This document shows positions 52,237-63,525 of a DNA stretch of 64,000 nt, piece after piece. This stretch comes from Amblyornis subalaris (taxonomy: Eukaryota; Chordata; Aves; Passeriformes; Ptilonorhynchidae), in assembly GCA_018881555.1 (NCBI GenBank), contig JACAXG010000093.1:310001-374000 (forward strand), written 5' to 3'. Numbering within the stretch: position 1 is the first letter of the stretch; each line of letters opens with the position of its first letter. The notes below the pieces were generated by a model, which was given only the letters and a program-made list of their open reading frames with translations, ran no database searches and was not told where the DNA came from. The translations under genes and the position numbers were made by a program.

Positions 52237-55008
52237 CTGTGTCACCCCATTGTGTCACCAAGCCTCACGAGCCAAGCAGCTGCACGTGCTATTAGCAATG
52301 TACGGCTGCTGCATGAAGATCCTGTTCATTCCTCACCTGCAGAGAGGACAGGCATTCTTCCCTACACAGAGCTACCAGCAAGTTTCCCCAAATCCCCAAT
52401 TNCTTCTTGGCCCAAAGCAGCCTTTTTGTAAGTGCACCTTGGAGGTGCTCAGTACTGTACAAATACCTGCTTAAGCACCACGGAGGCAGGATGAGCTCTG
52501 AGCTGAGGAGCCCTGCCTAGGAGTCCAGAGAATTCCCTTGGGTGCCCCTCGGCTCCCACCCTGCCNCTCTCCGGCTTGCTGGGAAAAGGGGAACTGTAGC
52601 TGCAATTCGGACACCTCCACTTGAGTTCAAAAACCAAATGAGTAAATAAATGCAATTCAGGAAAACATACAGGAATTCTGGTTTTACATTATTTGTAAAA
52701 GTTTTCAAAGAAACCACCGTCCGGGTTCTTTGTCCAGACACGTCTCCTGTCCCTTGCCCCGAGACCCCGTCACAGCCCCTGATCCTGCACGGACCCTACA
52801 GGCACTGGGTGTGCCGTGGGCTGCTGACACCGCTGTGGAACGCCCACCTGCCCTGCCCACCATGCGCACGCTCGGTCAGCACAACCAGCAGAGGCCTAAA
52901 GCTCCAGCTGGGGCTTGGAGACCCTCAGCCCTGGGAGCAGCTCACTGTGCTCCCAAGGGAGTTGCTAAGCCCTTGGGCAGATACAATCTCCAGCAGCTGA
53001 AGTTACAGCTCCCGTAAGCTGATAGCATTCCTGGGCATTGGCACAGCGCAGGTGCAGTTAGAAATAGCACAATGTATGGCCTGGTGGCATTTCCAAAAAA
53101 TACGCCTGGGAGCAGAGAGTGGAGGGAGAGGGGCCACGGATGACAGAACAGGGAGCAGCAGCACAGATCTACGTGTCTCCAAATGCAGTCCTGGGCACAA
53201 TGGGCAAGTGCTTTCGAGCATGGGAAGATCAGCGGGATGTCACCCGACGTGCAGCTCCAGCCATCAACGATGGGCACACAAAAATGCAGTACAGTTTATT
53301 TTAGACTTGTTCTCCTACCTCATATTAGCATGCAGAGATGCTGACTCCAAGCTGTTTGCAGGAAGACTGAGAAACAGTAATTAAGTTGGATGCCTGGTTT
53401 TAGTGGACTGAAGCATGTAGAAAGCAGGCCAAGAAAAATCTCAAGCATTCATCTTCTGCACTGAAATAGTTCATGTGACCAGGAAGGTGTGTTAAAAAAT
53501 ATAGCTGTCACACTAATCATCCCCATCACTTTATATCAAGATCCAATCTTTTTGTGCCACTGGTAGAGCAGACGAGGAGAGGTAAAAGGAAAAGAGGAGT
53601 GGTTTATGCTGCTTCACAAACTGCTGGCAGCAACAGTGGCTGTGTGGACATGCAGAACCCTGAACACCTTTGAAGGTGAAGTCACAATGCAAAGTTCCAG
53701 GTTTTACGTTAGTGGTTTCTACAGGCGGTGAGTGTGCAGACAGCTCTGAGCTTGCTGCACACAGGAGTAGTGTGATGGATGGCTTGGTGTACAGATACTG
53801 AGGGTCTATTAAGCTCATAGCAGTANAACGAAAACCTTCAGCATTTGCAAGTTTAATGGTTCCACAGTCACAGCTTGGGGATAGCAGAGAGAGAGAGGAA
53901 GAATACAGGATTTTGCAGACTGAAAAGGCAAAGGAATATACATCTTGTAAACTTCTTTCATGCACAGATGTAGATGAAAACCTACAAGCAGTTTTTACTA
54001 GAGGTCTTACTGCATGGCTGTGTCCAGAGAAGACGCACCTGCCATGAGGAGCTGCTCAGGAGGATCACAGAGCAGGAGACCCAGCCCTGTGGCACAGCAG
54101 GACCTGCTGAGCCTGCCAAGGGCCCATTCCTGCAGGGACACCCTCCCCACACAGCAGGGTTGGAGCAACACATGCTCCTTGAAAAGCCCCTGATCCCACC
54201 ACACGATGCATTCCTGGAGCAGGGACAGGGTGGCCTTTGGAAACACGGATCTCCTTCCCTCCTGTGCCCCAGCCGGAGGCACAGCTGGAGCTGTAGCCGC
54301 AATCACTGCCCATCCCCAGCAAAACATGTGTGACACCAGCCCCACGGTCCTCGCTCCCCCTTCCTGGGCCTCAGATGGGCTTTCCTTAAGAGAAAGGCAA
54401 ACATCCATTGCTCCAGGCCAGGGACAACCACCCTCCTCATGCCCTGAGCTGGCTCCCGGATGTCACACACCAGGGAAGCTACAGAACAGCAGGAGAAGAT
54501 GCTGAACGGACATGTCTCTCCCGGCACTACTCTAAACCAAGAGTCTTACAACTTTGAGTTCTACAGGCTGCTACTCTGCCTGTTGTTTTTCCAGAAACTT
54601 GTTTTACTTAATTAAAACCCTGTCATTACCTGACTAGTACTTTCTTTCCAAAGAAACCCCAAGGACAAAGCAGTAACAACAAGTGACCCTACCAGCTTTT
54701 CCAACTCAAGCCAAGTTAAAAAAAAAATCCAATTTTTCCAGTTTTATGCATCCAAAAATGACCTGCAATGTTTGTACATTTTTTTCCAGTAATTACTCTC
54801 TGCAGAACAGATCACATGCCAGAAGACAGAAAGTTTCACAATGGAAAGTGTCACCAGTCACAACTTCTGCTGTGGCCAGGATTAGCACGAGTGGTGTAAG
54901 TGCTGAAAGTCCCCTCCTGGACTCTTGTTCTGATGACAAAAAGCCCTCGTGCTGCTGCCACTGAAGTCCCAGAACGACGAATTTTATAGTGTTCCCATGC
55001 AATATTAC
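52237..55008. other. Intergenic sequence, no gene recognised
   Basis: Unique sequence with the last three Ns of the window at 52402, 52566 and 53826. No gene, RNA gene or repeat is recognised. Confidence 0.5.
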
Positions 55009-55170
55009 CAGGTTACCCACAGAAGCTGTGGCTGCCCCATCCCTGAAAGTGTCCAAGGCCAGACTAGACAGGACTTGGAGCAACCTGGGATAGTGGAAGG
55101 TCTCCCTGCCCATGGCAGGGGGTGGAACAAGACGGACTTTAAGGTCCCTTCCCACCCAAACCATTCCATG
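55009..55170 (+). mobile_element. CR1 LINE 3' fragment
   Basis: 'caggttacccacagaagctg', 'ggctgccccatccctgaaag', 'tgtccaaggccagactagac', 'gatagtggaaggtctccctg' and 'cacccaaaccattccatg' match the CR1 3' end. It lies about 2.5 kb downstream of the PWWP2B stop and is antisense to the gene. Confidence 0.92.
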
Positions 55171-57721
55171 TCATCCTTCGGGAAAGAACAGTCAATGAGC
55201 AGCTGAAGCAAATATTTCAGTTCTACCTTTGGGGAAATAAGGAAAGCAACAAAATTCAATCCTCCTGAATGGAGAGAATTGGGTACAGACAAGTCTCTGA
55301 AATAATGAACAGTTTTATAAGTGACGTACCAAACCTCCAGACATGCTGGTCTAACTGGGAATCTAGGTAAATGTGACATGTGGAACATGAGAAGTTGTGT
55401 AGGTCTGCTTTTCTAGTTTTACAGTTCTTTATCCACCTGTCATGTTGGTTCCAGCCTGGCAGATCGTGTTGGCAACTCAGCTCAGACATGTAAGGCAGGA
55501 AATCACCTGTGATTGCTTGGCCAGCTGAAGAAGGTGAACAAAATAGTGATATACGGTAAATGTATAGACCAATATACACATGCAGAGATTTGGCTGAAGA
55601 GCACAGAGGGAAGGAAAGGTTTGGTCTAACCCAGGCCATCCCATCATTTTCTTATCATTGTGCACATGCTCTTCTTTCCCCCAGTTTACAGACCTGCTCT
55701 GTACCTGTAGCTCAGATCCCAAGAACCCTAGTGTCTGGAGCAAGAGCTGCTTCTCCTTCTTGAGGCCCTGCCCTGCAGCCTGTCACCCCTATCCTGGCCT
55801 ACAGGTCCTACTGGTACCAGCAGCCAGCATTCTCTGCAGGCTGACCTGCGGTGGGCAAGCATCCTTCCATTCTGACTTCCACCTCTGGGCTTGAAACTCC
55901 TCTTGGCCACACGCTTTCCAACTCCCCATGGACTGACCGGCATGGCCAATCTGTCTGATCTGAGGCATCTTCTTCATGCTGTCCCTTCTCCTCCAGCTGG
56001 GCCATGCCAGCCCACCCAGAGCCCACAAGGACAGCTGTCAGCGATGGTGATGACATCGTTCCCTACCGCTGTCCCAAACTGCTCTGAGAGCTCAGAAGAT
56101 GGAGTTTGCTGCTCCTTTAACCAGAGCACTGTCCGCACAGGAGCCATGGATTGGCCAGGACTCTTCCACTGGCAAGGACAGTACATTCTAGGCAGCAGGT
56201 TTATTTATACTCCTGATCTAGCTAATAGGAATTTGGGTCCAATCCAAACACTCTTGATATAATAAAGTCTTTAGCCAGAGTTAAGCAGCAGTTCTATGGG
56301 CAAGATCAAGGAGGAAGCTGAAACGCAGTTATACAGTTTTACCATCTCGAGTGTCCAGTTGTCCAGACACCCCAAGAACACAACATGAATATGCCATGCT
56401 CTGGTTATTTTCTCCAGCCAGCCTTGCTGAGATGGAGTCATAACCCAAGCAAAGCACATCCGTCATCACACTCAAGCAAGGGGTGAAGTCCCATGACAAA
56501 AGGTATGACAAAAATCCCATTCTCCCATCGGGATTACACTGACCATCTCAGTCCCACTGCATTATGACAACTTAGATAAAGAAGAGAGTCTATAGGAGCA
56601 GCACTGGCTTGCTCACACAGAGTCCTTCAAGCATGAAACAGAGCAGAGCCCTCAGGAGACAACATAATGAACAACACTGCATAAAGCACGACCTTTGACA
56701 CAAGGCTCTTCCTGATGATTACTTCTGGTTTTTGACAAGAAGTTAATCCCTCCCCTTGTTTATCACCATCACAGATGAAGTCTTGTCTGGACAGTGATGA
56801 CTGGAAGGCTGTGAAATGATTCCAGGTTTTATCCAAGTCACTGGATTTTCCCATGGACTTTTATTCCCAGTCACACCACATCCCGTATTTTTAGGTACTA
56901 AATTTTCATCCTGGGCAGAGTCTTGATTGTTTGATGAGAAAGGGAGACCCATCCACATCCATTACAAAGAATCAGCTCTCACGTTTCCATGCCCACCTAA
57001 TGTCCTCACACAAAGAGGTGAAGCCCAAAGGAATCTGATTTGATCCAGGCCATTCCCCAGTGACACATTGAAAATTTAGGCACAAACCAAACCCCGAGTG
57101 CTGTGAGAGATATTGAAATACTGTTCCCCAAAGACAGTTTTTGGTACAATCATTTTGAGAAGCCATAAAGGGCCTTCATAAGAAATCCAAATCAGAGGGG
57201 GTCAGAGGGAGGGGAGCAAAGGGCCCCCAAGGGCCCAGAACTGTTACTGAACTGCTGGGCACCAGCACATACATATGATAAATGTCATCTTAATTCCAGT
57301 AAAAGTTTTAGTTTTTTGAGCCAAGAAACTGAAAGTCTAGGAATTGTTAGTCTCCCAGGCACACAGGGTTAGTTCTGACACAAACAAAGCACTTCAATAC
57401 CGGCCCCGTCCCAGCTGCAAACAGCACAGGGCTACAGGTTTATCTGCTCTTTGAACAGGTGGTACTGCTTCCTCACAGGGTCCTGCCTGGCCTGCACTTC
57501 CCTCTGGGAATAGGGGCTCCAATTTCCACAGTTCTCAAGAGTTTGGAATTAAAGCTTCTCACCACCTCTGAAATTACCACCAACTAACAGCCAAGCATTT
57601 AAGTTTCACAATTGTAAACTTCAAATTTTATGGAAAAACAAATGCCAACAAATAGTGTAATATAAATTAAGAAAGCACCAGGAGACTTTTCATGGGAAGC
57701 ATTAGTCTAGCAATCACTCAC
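55171..57721 (-). other. Downstream PWWP2B region: 3'-UTR intron and possible terminal exon
   Basis: By the donor at 57721, this stretch begins as a 3'-UTR intron. A terminal exon is expected, but its acceptor is not decidable by eye. Minus-strand AATAAA hexamers occur at 56865-56860 and 56205-56200 and are only candidates. Short minus-strand open frames at about 56627-57166 have no recognisable family. Apart from these I see nothing in this stretch. Confidence 0.4.
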
Positions 57722-57724
57722 CTG
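57716..57724 (-). other. PWWP2B: Splice donor just after the PWWP2B stop codon (3'-UTR intron)
   Basis: On the minus strand the bases after the TAA stop (57742-57740) run 17 nt to CAG|GTGAGT, with the exon ending at 57722 and the intron beginning GT at 57721-57720. It matches the U1 consensus at every position from -3 to +6. The junction lies well under 50 nt past the stop, so it should not trigger nonsense-mediated decay. The partner 3'-UTR exon should be further left on the minus strand, but I could not place it. Confidence 0.75.
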
Positions 57725-57739
57725 ATACTGGAGGCAAAG

Positions 57740-59369
57740 TTATGTCTCAAACTGTGTTAAGAGATCTCTTATTTCTGGAGTCAGGTGCTCAACTGCCTTC
57801 GCAGCTTCCGTGATCGCTTTCCGGTACATCCCTTTCTTCTTGCGATTAAATCTCAGTTTGAAAAATTCCGAGAAAGGAGAGAGTTTTGAAACGGATAAGA
57901 ACGACGTCGTCGGAGAACCAAACCATGACACTTTAGCTTCTCGCCATGAAGGTTCCCCGTTCTCCTTCTGGCTGAGGTTTATATCAAGAACACGTGCTGG
58001 CCACCACGGAAACCCATGAATTTTACCCCAGACAATATCCCCCACTGAAACAGTCCTTCCATCTTCTGTGACACATTTAGACACACTCTGGGTGTGCAGT
58101 CTGACTGTCAACGGCGGTACAATTTTACGCTCATCTTTTGAAGATGAAGAGACGGAGGCATCATCACCAGGCAAAAAGTCACACAGTTCTGGTGATGTCA
58201 CTTCTGAACTAGAAGACTTGGATTCATCTAGACTGTCATTGCTACACACCGATAAACTAGAAGAATCTGCTTTTCTTTTACGGTAATTCATGAGGAAAGC
58301 CAAGTTATCATGTCCATCTTTACCCTGGGAAAACCTTTTAAAGTCATCATCTTCTCCTGAACTTCCTGAAGATATCTCAGCCAAACTTCTGTCGGTGGAC
58401 TCATCATTGTAAAACGCTCCGGGATTGGACTCCCTGCTGTTCTGAAGGACATTGATTTCATCAATCAGTTCTGCCTTATAAATTGAAACACTCTCACCAT
58501 CGTTGATGCGATGGGGCTTCAGCCGTATCTTTGGGGGTGGGACATCCACACTGGAATGCACTGGTCGTGTGAGCTTCAGTTTTGGAATGGAAGCAAGCTG
58601 GGTGCCTGCTGACTTGTCCATTAAACATTTGGTTTGTCGACACCGTTCAGAGTCCCTGGTCTCCTCTTGGTCCCCGGCTCCGTTCTGCAATACTCGCTCC
58701 GGACAGAACGGTTTGACCGAGCCATGAACCCGGGAAGGGATTTTTACTACTTCACCTTTCCCTTGTGGAGTACTGTAGGATATTTTTATAACCGGTGTTC
58801 GATGCACCAGTTCCCCAGAAAACTTGTCATCCTCCCTCTTCTCTCTTTTGTTCCTTTTCTCCACGTAGTCGGAGTCGCTGTGCTTTTTCTGCTCCTTGTC
58901 CTGAATGCTCAGCTTCCTCCTGGTTTTGGCGTTCTGCCGCGGCGCGTTCGCGTCCTCGGGGTTCAGAGTGTTCTTGCACTTCTCGCAAAGCACCTGCCTG
59001 GGCCGCAGCCTGATGGTGCTCATGATGAGCCTCCCCGGGTCCCTGTTCCGCGACAAACGCCTCCTCGTCCTCTTTATAGTCCGTGGCGGCGGCTGCGGGA
59101 CCCACTGGTTGTAGGTGTGCCGCAGCCACAGCGGCCGCGGGAAGGGCGCTCCCTCGAAGTACGGCGGGTAGGGGGGCAGGCCGCCCGGCGCCGGCAGCAG
59201 CGGCGGCACTTGCTCCTCACCGATCCCCTTGGCAGGCTGCTCGCCCGCGGGCTGCGGCTCCGGCTCGCCCCGCGCGGCACCTCCGCCGTCCGCAGCTCCG
59301 TTAGCGCAGGCGTCAGCGGGGGGGTCCTCGTGCTTGGGGAAGGAGGATGGGAGACAGAACAATCCAGAC
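57740..59369 (-). CDS. PWWP2B: PWWP domain-containing protein 2B, main coding exon (exon 2, 5' end of CDS missing)
   Basis: This exon encodes all but about the first 42 residues of PWWP2B, a nuclear chromatin reader. The family is known to bind methylated H3K36 nucleosomes through PWWP and to associate with MTA1/HDAC (NuRD-type) complexes. Seen here, numbering from the first complete codon: SGLF at 1-4 matches the mammalian exon 2 start; a proline-rich conserved block PPYPPYFEGAPFP at 65-77; basic KRTRRRLSRNRD at 99-110; LRPRQVLCEKCKN at 121-133 with a CxxC pair; a basic, NLS-like stretch at 146-182; conserved SIPKLKLTRP and PPPKIRLKPHR at about 260-287; an acidic-serine segment SSGSSGEDDDF at 333-343; a serine-rich linker at 369-410; and the PWWP domain at about 440-530 with the motif GFPWWPARV and the downstream VSWFGSPTTSF. 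The C-terminus LLTQFET is the family terminus. The 542 residues plus about 42 from exon 1 fit the roughly 590 aa of human PWWP2B. PWWP2A is excluded because GKIHGFPWWPARVLDI and PPPRTIKRTRRRL follow PWWP2B. The frame is intact with no N. The first base (59369) completes a codon split across the intron. Confidence 0.96.
57743..58051 (-). other. PWWP2B: PWWP domain and C-terminal tail of PWWP2B (segment within the CDS)
   Basis: The last 103 codons hold the PWWP chromatin-reading module. They start at VSVGDIVWGKIHG, with the FPWWP signature at exon-2 residues 453-457. A KENGEPSWREAKVSWFG beta-strand region follows, and then a C-terminal helical part rich in Lys and Ala (RKKKGMYRKAITEAAKA). The aromatic residues expected to form the methyl-lysine cage (the FPWW aromatics and the F of SWFG) are all present, so the domain should be functional. 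That last point is inference from family knowledge, not shown by the sequence alone. Confidence 0.93.
58880..59330. promoter_or_regulatory. CpG-rich 5' half of PWWP2B exon 2 (intragenic CpG island)
   Basis: The first third of the exon, coding for the Ala/Gly/Pro-rich N-terminal part, is dense in CG dinucleotides and G+C. From about 58880 down to the stop, composition falls to ordinary levels. Intragenic CpG islands over GC-rich coding starts are common in birds and mammals. Nothing here shows that it acts as a promoter. Confidence 0.55.
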
Positions 59370-59412
59370 CTAAAATGGGGTGAGAAGGACAGGGAGGGAA
59401 AGAAACAGTCAG
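59368..59412 (-). other. PWWP2B: PWWP2B intron 1 acceptor, pyrimidine tract and branch-like site
   Basis: Read on the minus strand, a CTGAC branch-like motif (59412-59408) lies about 40 nt before the junction. It is followed by a pyrimidine-rich tract (about 59405-59376) and TTTAG ending at 59370. The next base, 59369, is the third base of a split codon and is followed by TCT GGA TTG (S-G-L). Human PWWP2B has Lys-Lys-Ser-Gly-Leu-Phe at this place, which independently fixes the junction. Open frame continues upstream of the acceptor but reads non-conserved residues, as expected of intron. Confidence 0.9.
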
Positions 59413-61178
59413 GAGCTTTTAAAGGTGTTTCTCTGGGAAGAGAACCCAAAAAATCCCAACCTCCCACAACTTCAGTACTAAGAACACAACACTTTCTCTT
59501 GACTTTAAGACCAGGCAACCAATTCTGCCACTGTAAAAAATAACAGCAGTACAGAAATTCAGCAAGGTGTCCTACTCTTCTCCCAGAGAAGGCACAGGGA
59601 TCAAAACCTCTATTTCTATGAACTCTATGCACAAAGGTTTGCTCCAAGAAGTCGTAAGTTTTATCACACAAAGCAGTTTACTGCATCAGCAGGCGGGCAA
59701 GGCCAGAGGAGGGATGTGATACGGATTAGCCTAGGGAGCTATGAAACTGCCCTTCTCACTGTAGATGCATGGCTAATTTTCCAGCTTTTCATTCTAACCT
59801 GAACACCTTGACTTGGGTGGATAACTTGCACAGGTTCACCAAGACACAGCTCTGCCCTGCTCCCCCGGTCTCTCCATATACAGCTGTGTTTGTTAAAATA
59901 AGGCATCCATTACTCCTTCAGAACAGCAAGGTTAACAATGATGATATTCAGTCATTCAATGCCAAGTCTCATTACAGGCCACTGAAGTCCAGATACAGTA
60001 TCTCGCCTGGATATTGGCAGAAGCAAATCCTCTGAAATGCTGCAACTCACACCTGCAATTCACATCTCCAGAATTTATGCCCTTGGCCTGACATTAGAAA
60101 TATTATGCTAACACAGCACTGGGACAGATTCTACCCTGAAACACTGACTCTTGAGTGTGCAATGATCGCTGCCTTGGCTTTCCAGAGACACTTCTGCGGA
60201 GAACACACAGTCAGTGAAATGTGTGCGCTTTTTTAATAATAACAAAATGTTGTATAGGAGAGCCATGAAGAAGAGACAACGGAATGAAGAACAGGTACAG
60301 ACCAAACACCAGTGGGTTTCGGATGCTACATTTCCATTCCCCTCCTCGCCAGTCATTCTTTCCAATCGCCAGGAAGGAAGGACCGTTCCCGAGGCAAGGG
60401 AGGAGTTTCTTGGTGGTGTCACAGAGAGGGACACTTTGTAAGTATTAGCAGAAGGGCACTGAAGAGGAGCTGAAGGCATCTGCTCAGTCCCACAGCTCTC
60501 ACCAAGAGCAGCACAAAGCCACTGTCGCGGGTTTCCCAATGGAGAGGAGCCTGCAAAGTCCTTCCCCATTACTGAAAAAGTGCAAGAACCTGCTGTTAAA
60601 CAACAGTTTAGTTTAACTAGGAAAGGATTAAGCTGTTGAAATCACATAATTTGGAAGAAAATATTTTTGTTCTAAGGCTTTTTTTAAACACAGACAACCA
60701 AGAATGTGGGTGTCTTTAAATGACAACCCAGAAAAGCAATACAGTTTGTACAGCCAGAAAGAGATGTCGGCACCATTCATACAACCATCCAAAGTGAGAC
60801 CATTTCTGAATGAAATGATGGCTATAAATTATGGTTATTTTATGCAGTGAGATTGCATTACTTGGTCACACCAGAGAACTACTCCTCACGTGGACACAAG
60901 CCCACTCCCCCTGCTCCTGCAGGGCCCCTGTCTGCTCCCACAGCCTGGCTCCGAGCAGGCAGGTCACTGAAGTCTCCGGCGCGGCATGGAGTTCCTTGCC
61001 TGGCAGAACCAGAGCACCCAAAGGTTCACTCACGGGATGGTTTATGCTGTAACATTAACTTACCAGCACACTGTAACCCTGCTGGGTGCCACGTCATGTA
61101 CCCTGCAGACCTCGGGGCACTGCCCTCCCCAGCTGTCACCCTGAGCCACCAGGCACAAGTTCAGTAGGGAGGCCTGTT

Positions 61179-61487
61179 AGAAGGATGGGGACAAACTTCT
61201 CAGTAGGGTCTGCTGGAATAGGACAAGGAGTGATGGCTTCCCACTGCCAGAGGGCAGGGTTAGATGGGATATTGGGAAGGTATTGCTCACTGTGAAGGTG
61301 GTGAGGTCCTGGCACAGGCTGCCCAGAGAAGCTGTGGCTGTCCCATCCCTGGAAGTGTCCAAGGCCAGGTTGGACAGGGCTTGGAGCAACCTGGTCTAGT
61401 GGAAAGTGTCCCTGCTGATGGCAGAGGTGGCACTGGAGGAGTTTTGAAGTCCCTTTGGACCCAAACCATTCCATGACTCCATGACTG
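61179..61487 (+). mobile_element. CR1 LINE 3' fragment in PWWP2B intron 1
   Basis: 'agaaggatggggacaaactt', 'ctcagtagggtctgctgg', 'agggttagatgggatattgg', 'ggcacaggctgcccagagaa', 'ggttggacagggcttggagc' and 'cattccatgactccatgact' give a near-complete CR1 3' block with its tandem octamer-like tail. It is antisense to PWWP2B. Confidence 0.93.
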
Positions 61488-62520
61488 TACACCAGCGCCA
61501 GCACTCTGAGAGAAGACACGACCTGCCTTGTCCAAGAGATTACACAAACTGACATGCTGGACAATGAAACAACTTCAGGCTAATTTTTGGTGGCAGCACC
61601 TTCCACATGGCCAGGTATGGAATGGCTCGTTTAGGGGGCCATAGCCGGGCAAGGAGAGATGAGCTCTGTGAAATCCTGCTGCGGCACATGGCATGGCACG
61701 CTGCTCCTGTGCTGGAAGTGTCTCCGAAGGCCAAGACAGCAGCTCCATTGAGGAATCCTGCTTCTTCCACACCTTCCATGCCAGTTCCAGGCAGAAGTAA
61801 GAGGAGCTCTGCTGTCTTGCTCGCCTCCCTGTGAAACATAGTGCATCCCAGCCCTACATCTCAGGCACAGGGGGAAGGAAAACAGCTCCAGAGAGGCCAT
61901 GCAGATACTCTCACCTTGTCACCACACTGCCAGGCAACAGCAGTGCCCAGTCAGCACAAGCGAACCACTGCCATCGCCCCAGGCTGCTCTTGCTGCTTCT
62001 ATCCTCCCACACTGCACACTCCAGGGGGGTTTCTCTATCCCCCCACACCACACTGCACACTCTGCAGGGGGATGCACTGACAGATTGAGCTCATCAGGCT
62101 CCTGCAGCCCCCAGGAAGGACAACCACACCTGGTTCCATCCGACCCTGAGCCAGCTGCCATATCTGCAGCCCCTGGTGCTCCCCCTGCCCAGCCCAAAGC
62201 CGCCTTCCACAGCAGGCAGAGCTCCTTGTAAGAGGATTTCGTACTGAGGTCTTCCCACCCACTGCAGAATGAGAAACAGTTCATCTGACACACTTGGCTT
62301 TCCAAGAGAAGCTCATTTTTCCCACAAGGAGAAACACCAAGTTCACCACCTTTCCCTACACCCCCCAAACTTCTGCGTGCAAATCAGGATGAAGTTCATG
62401 TATTTCTTCTGTCAACTCACTGTCACTGTTGGTCCTGCAGACTCAAGCCCACCCAGACAGGATGAAGGTGCCCAAGGTCAAGGTTAGGGGCAGGAGTGCT
62501 CTGCAGGTACACCATGAGCA

Positions 62521-62653
62521 GGTGTCCAAGGCCAGGCAGGACAGGGCATGGAGCAACCCAGTCTAGTGGAAAGTGTCCCTGCCCATGCCAGGGGGTAGAA
62601 CAGGATGAGCTTTAAGATGCCTTGCAATCCAAACCATTCTGAGATTCTGTGAT
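62521..62653 (+). mobile_element. CR1 LINE 3' fragment in PWWP2B intron 1
   Basis: 'ggtgtccaaggccaggcagg', 'gtctagtggaaagtgtccct', 'caatccaaaccattctgaga' and 'ttctgtgatt' form the CR1 terminus and tail. It is antisense to PWWP2B. Confidence 0.92.
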
Positions 62654-63371
62654 TAAAGCAGCAGGAAATACTGTTGATGGGATTTCACTCTGCTTGTAAT
62701 CCCCCTTTCTGGGGCAGCTGCAGCCAAATGGACTTGATTACCTCAATCCAGTCTCTGCTTGGACCAGAAGAGGCCATCCTCCTTTATTTATATCCCTGCA
62801 TAATTAAACCCCAACTTTTGAAGTAAGTTCAGTTGCAACAAAACTACCAAATCGTATTATTAGAAACACTGCAACTACAGTCAAAATGCATTTAAATCTC
62901 TTCTCGAGCATGGACACTACAGAGCTCACTTTGAGCAGAGCCAATTTATCAGAAGCAAATAACTGCCAGTCACTGGGCAGGCCCTGGTGCTGCTGCATCA
63001 TCCAGGCTGGGGCAGGAAGGGACACCCATAGGAAGGACACAACCACTTTTTTCTGCAAATAATTCCCCAGCAGTTGGAAGGTGAGGCATGACTACTCCCT
63101 ACATCCCCCCATTTCTAAAGGCACAGGGCGGGGGGGCAGGCAGATGGCAGGGGCAGGCAGGGTGCAGGCAGGCAGTCCTGCTGCCCACACACCTGCCCGC
63201 AGTCCGAGCCCCCGCAAACCCGGGCAGGTGGTTTGGGGTTCAAGCCTGCACCTGCCTTTTGTGGTAAAACAACGGAGCCATACATCCGGGACCTGGACAG
63301 ACAGGGATCCCCTGGCCCTCAGGGTGGCAGGCCTGCCTCCTGCTCAGCTCCCCACATCTTAGGAGAACTAG

Positions 63372-63525
63372 CCATGGAATTGCAGAATGTTTGCACTGGA
63401 AGGGACCTTAAAAATCATCCAGTTCCAGCTCTCCTGCCATGGGCTCGAATGTCATTCATCAGACAGATTGCTCGAAGCCCTGACCAAGCTCACCTTGAAC
63501 ACTTTCAGGGATGGGGCAGACACAA
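63372..63525 (-). mobile_element. CR1 LINE 3' fragment in PWWP2B intron 1, minus orientation
   Basis: The plus strand reads 'ccatggaattgcagaatgtt', 'ggaagggaccttaaaaatca', 'tccagttccagctctcctgc', 'tgctcgaagccctgacc' and 'ttcagggatggggcagaca', the complement of a CR1 3' end. It is in the same sense as PWWP2B. Confidence 0.88.

Noticed and set aside
56627..57166. Minus-strand open frames downstream of PWWP2B as a retroviral or other gene remnant
   Set aside because: No protease, reverse transcriptase, integrase or envelope motif and no terminal repeats were visible. More likely 3'-UTR intron or UTR sequence.
1..57700. INPP5A exons expected from mammalian gene order
   Set aside because: I looked for the recognisable inositol-polyphosphate 5-phosphatase motifs in the open frames and saw none. 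INPP5A probably starts left of the window.
58634..59383. 249-codon plus-strand open frame antisense to PWWP2B
   Set aside because: It is the reverse-strand shadow of the GC-rich PWWP2B exon. The residues are low-complexity Pro/Leu/Arg and no independent signals are seen.
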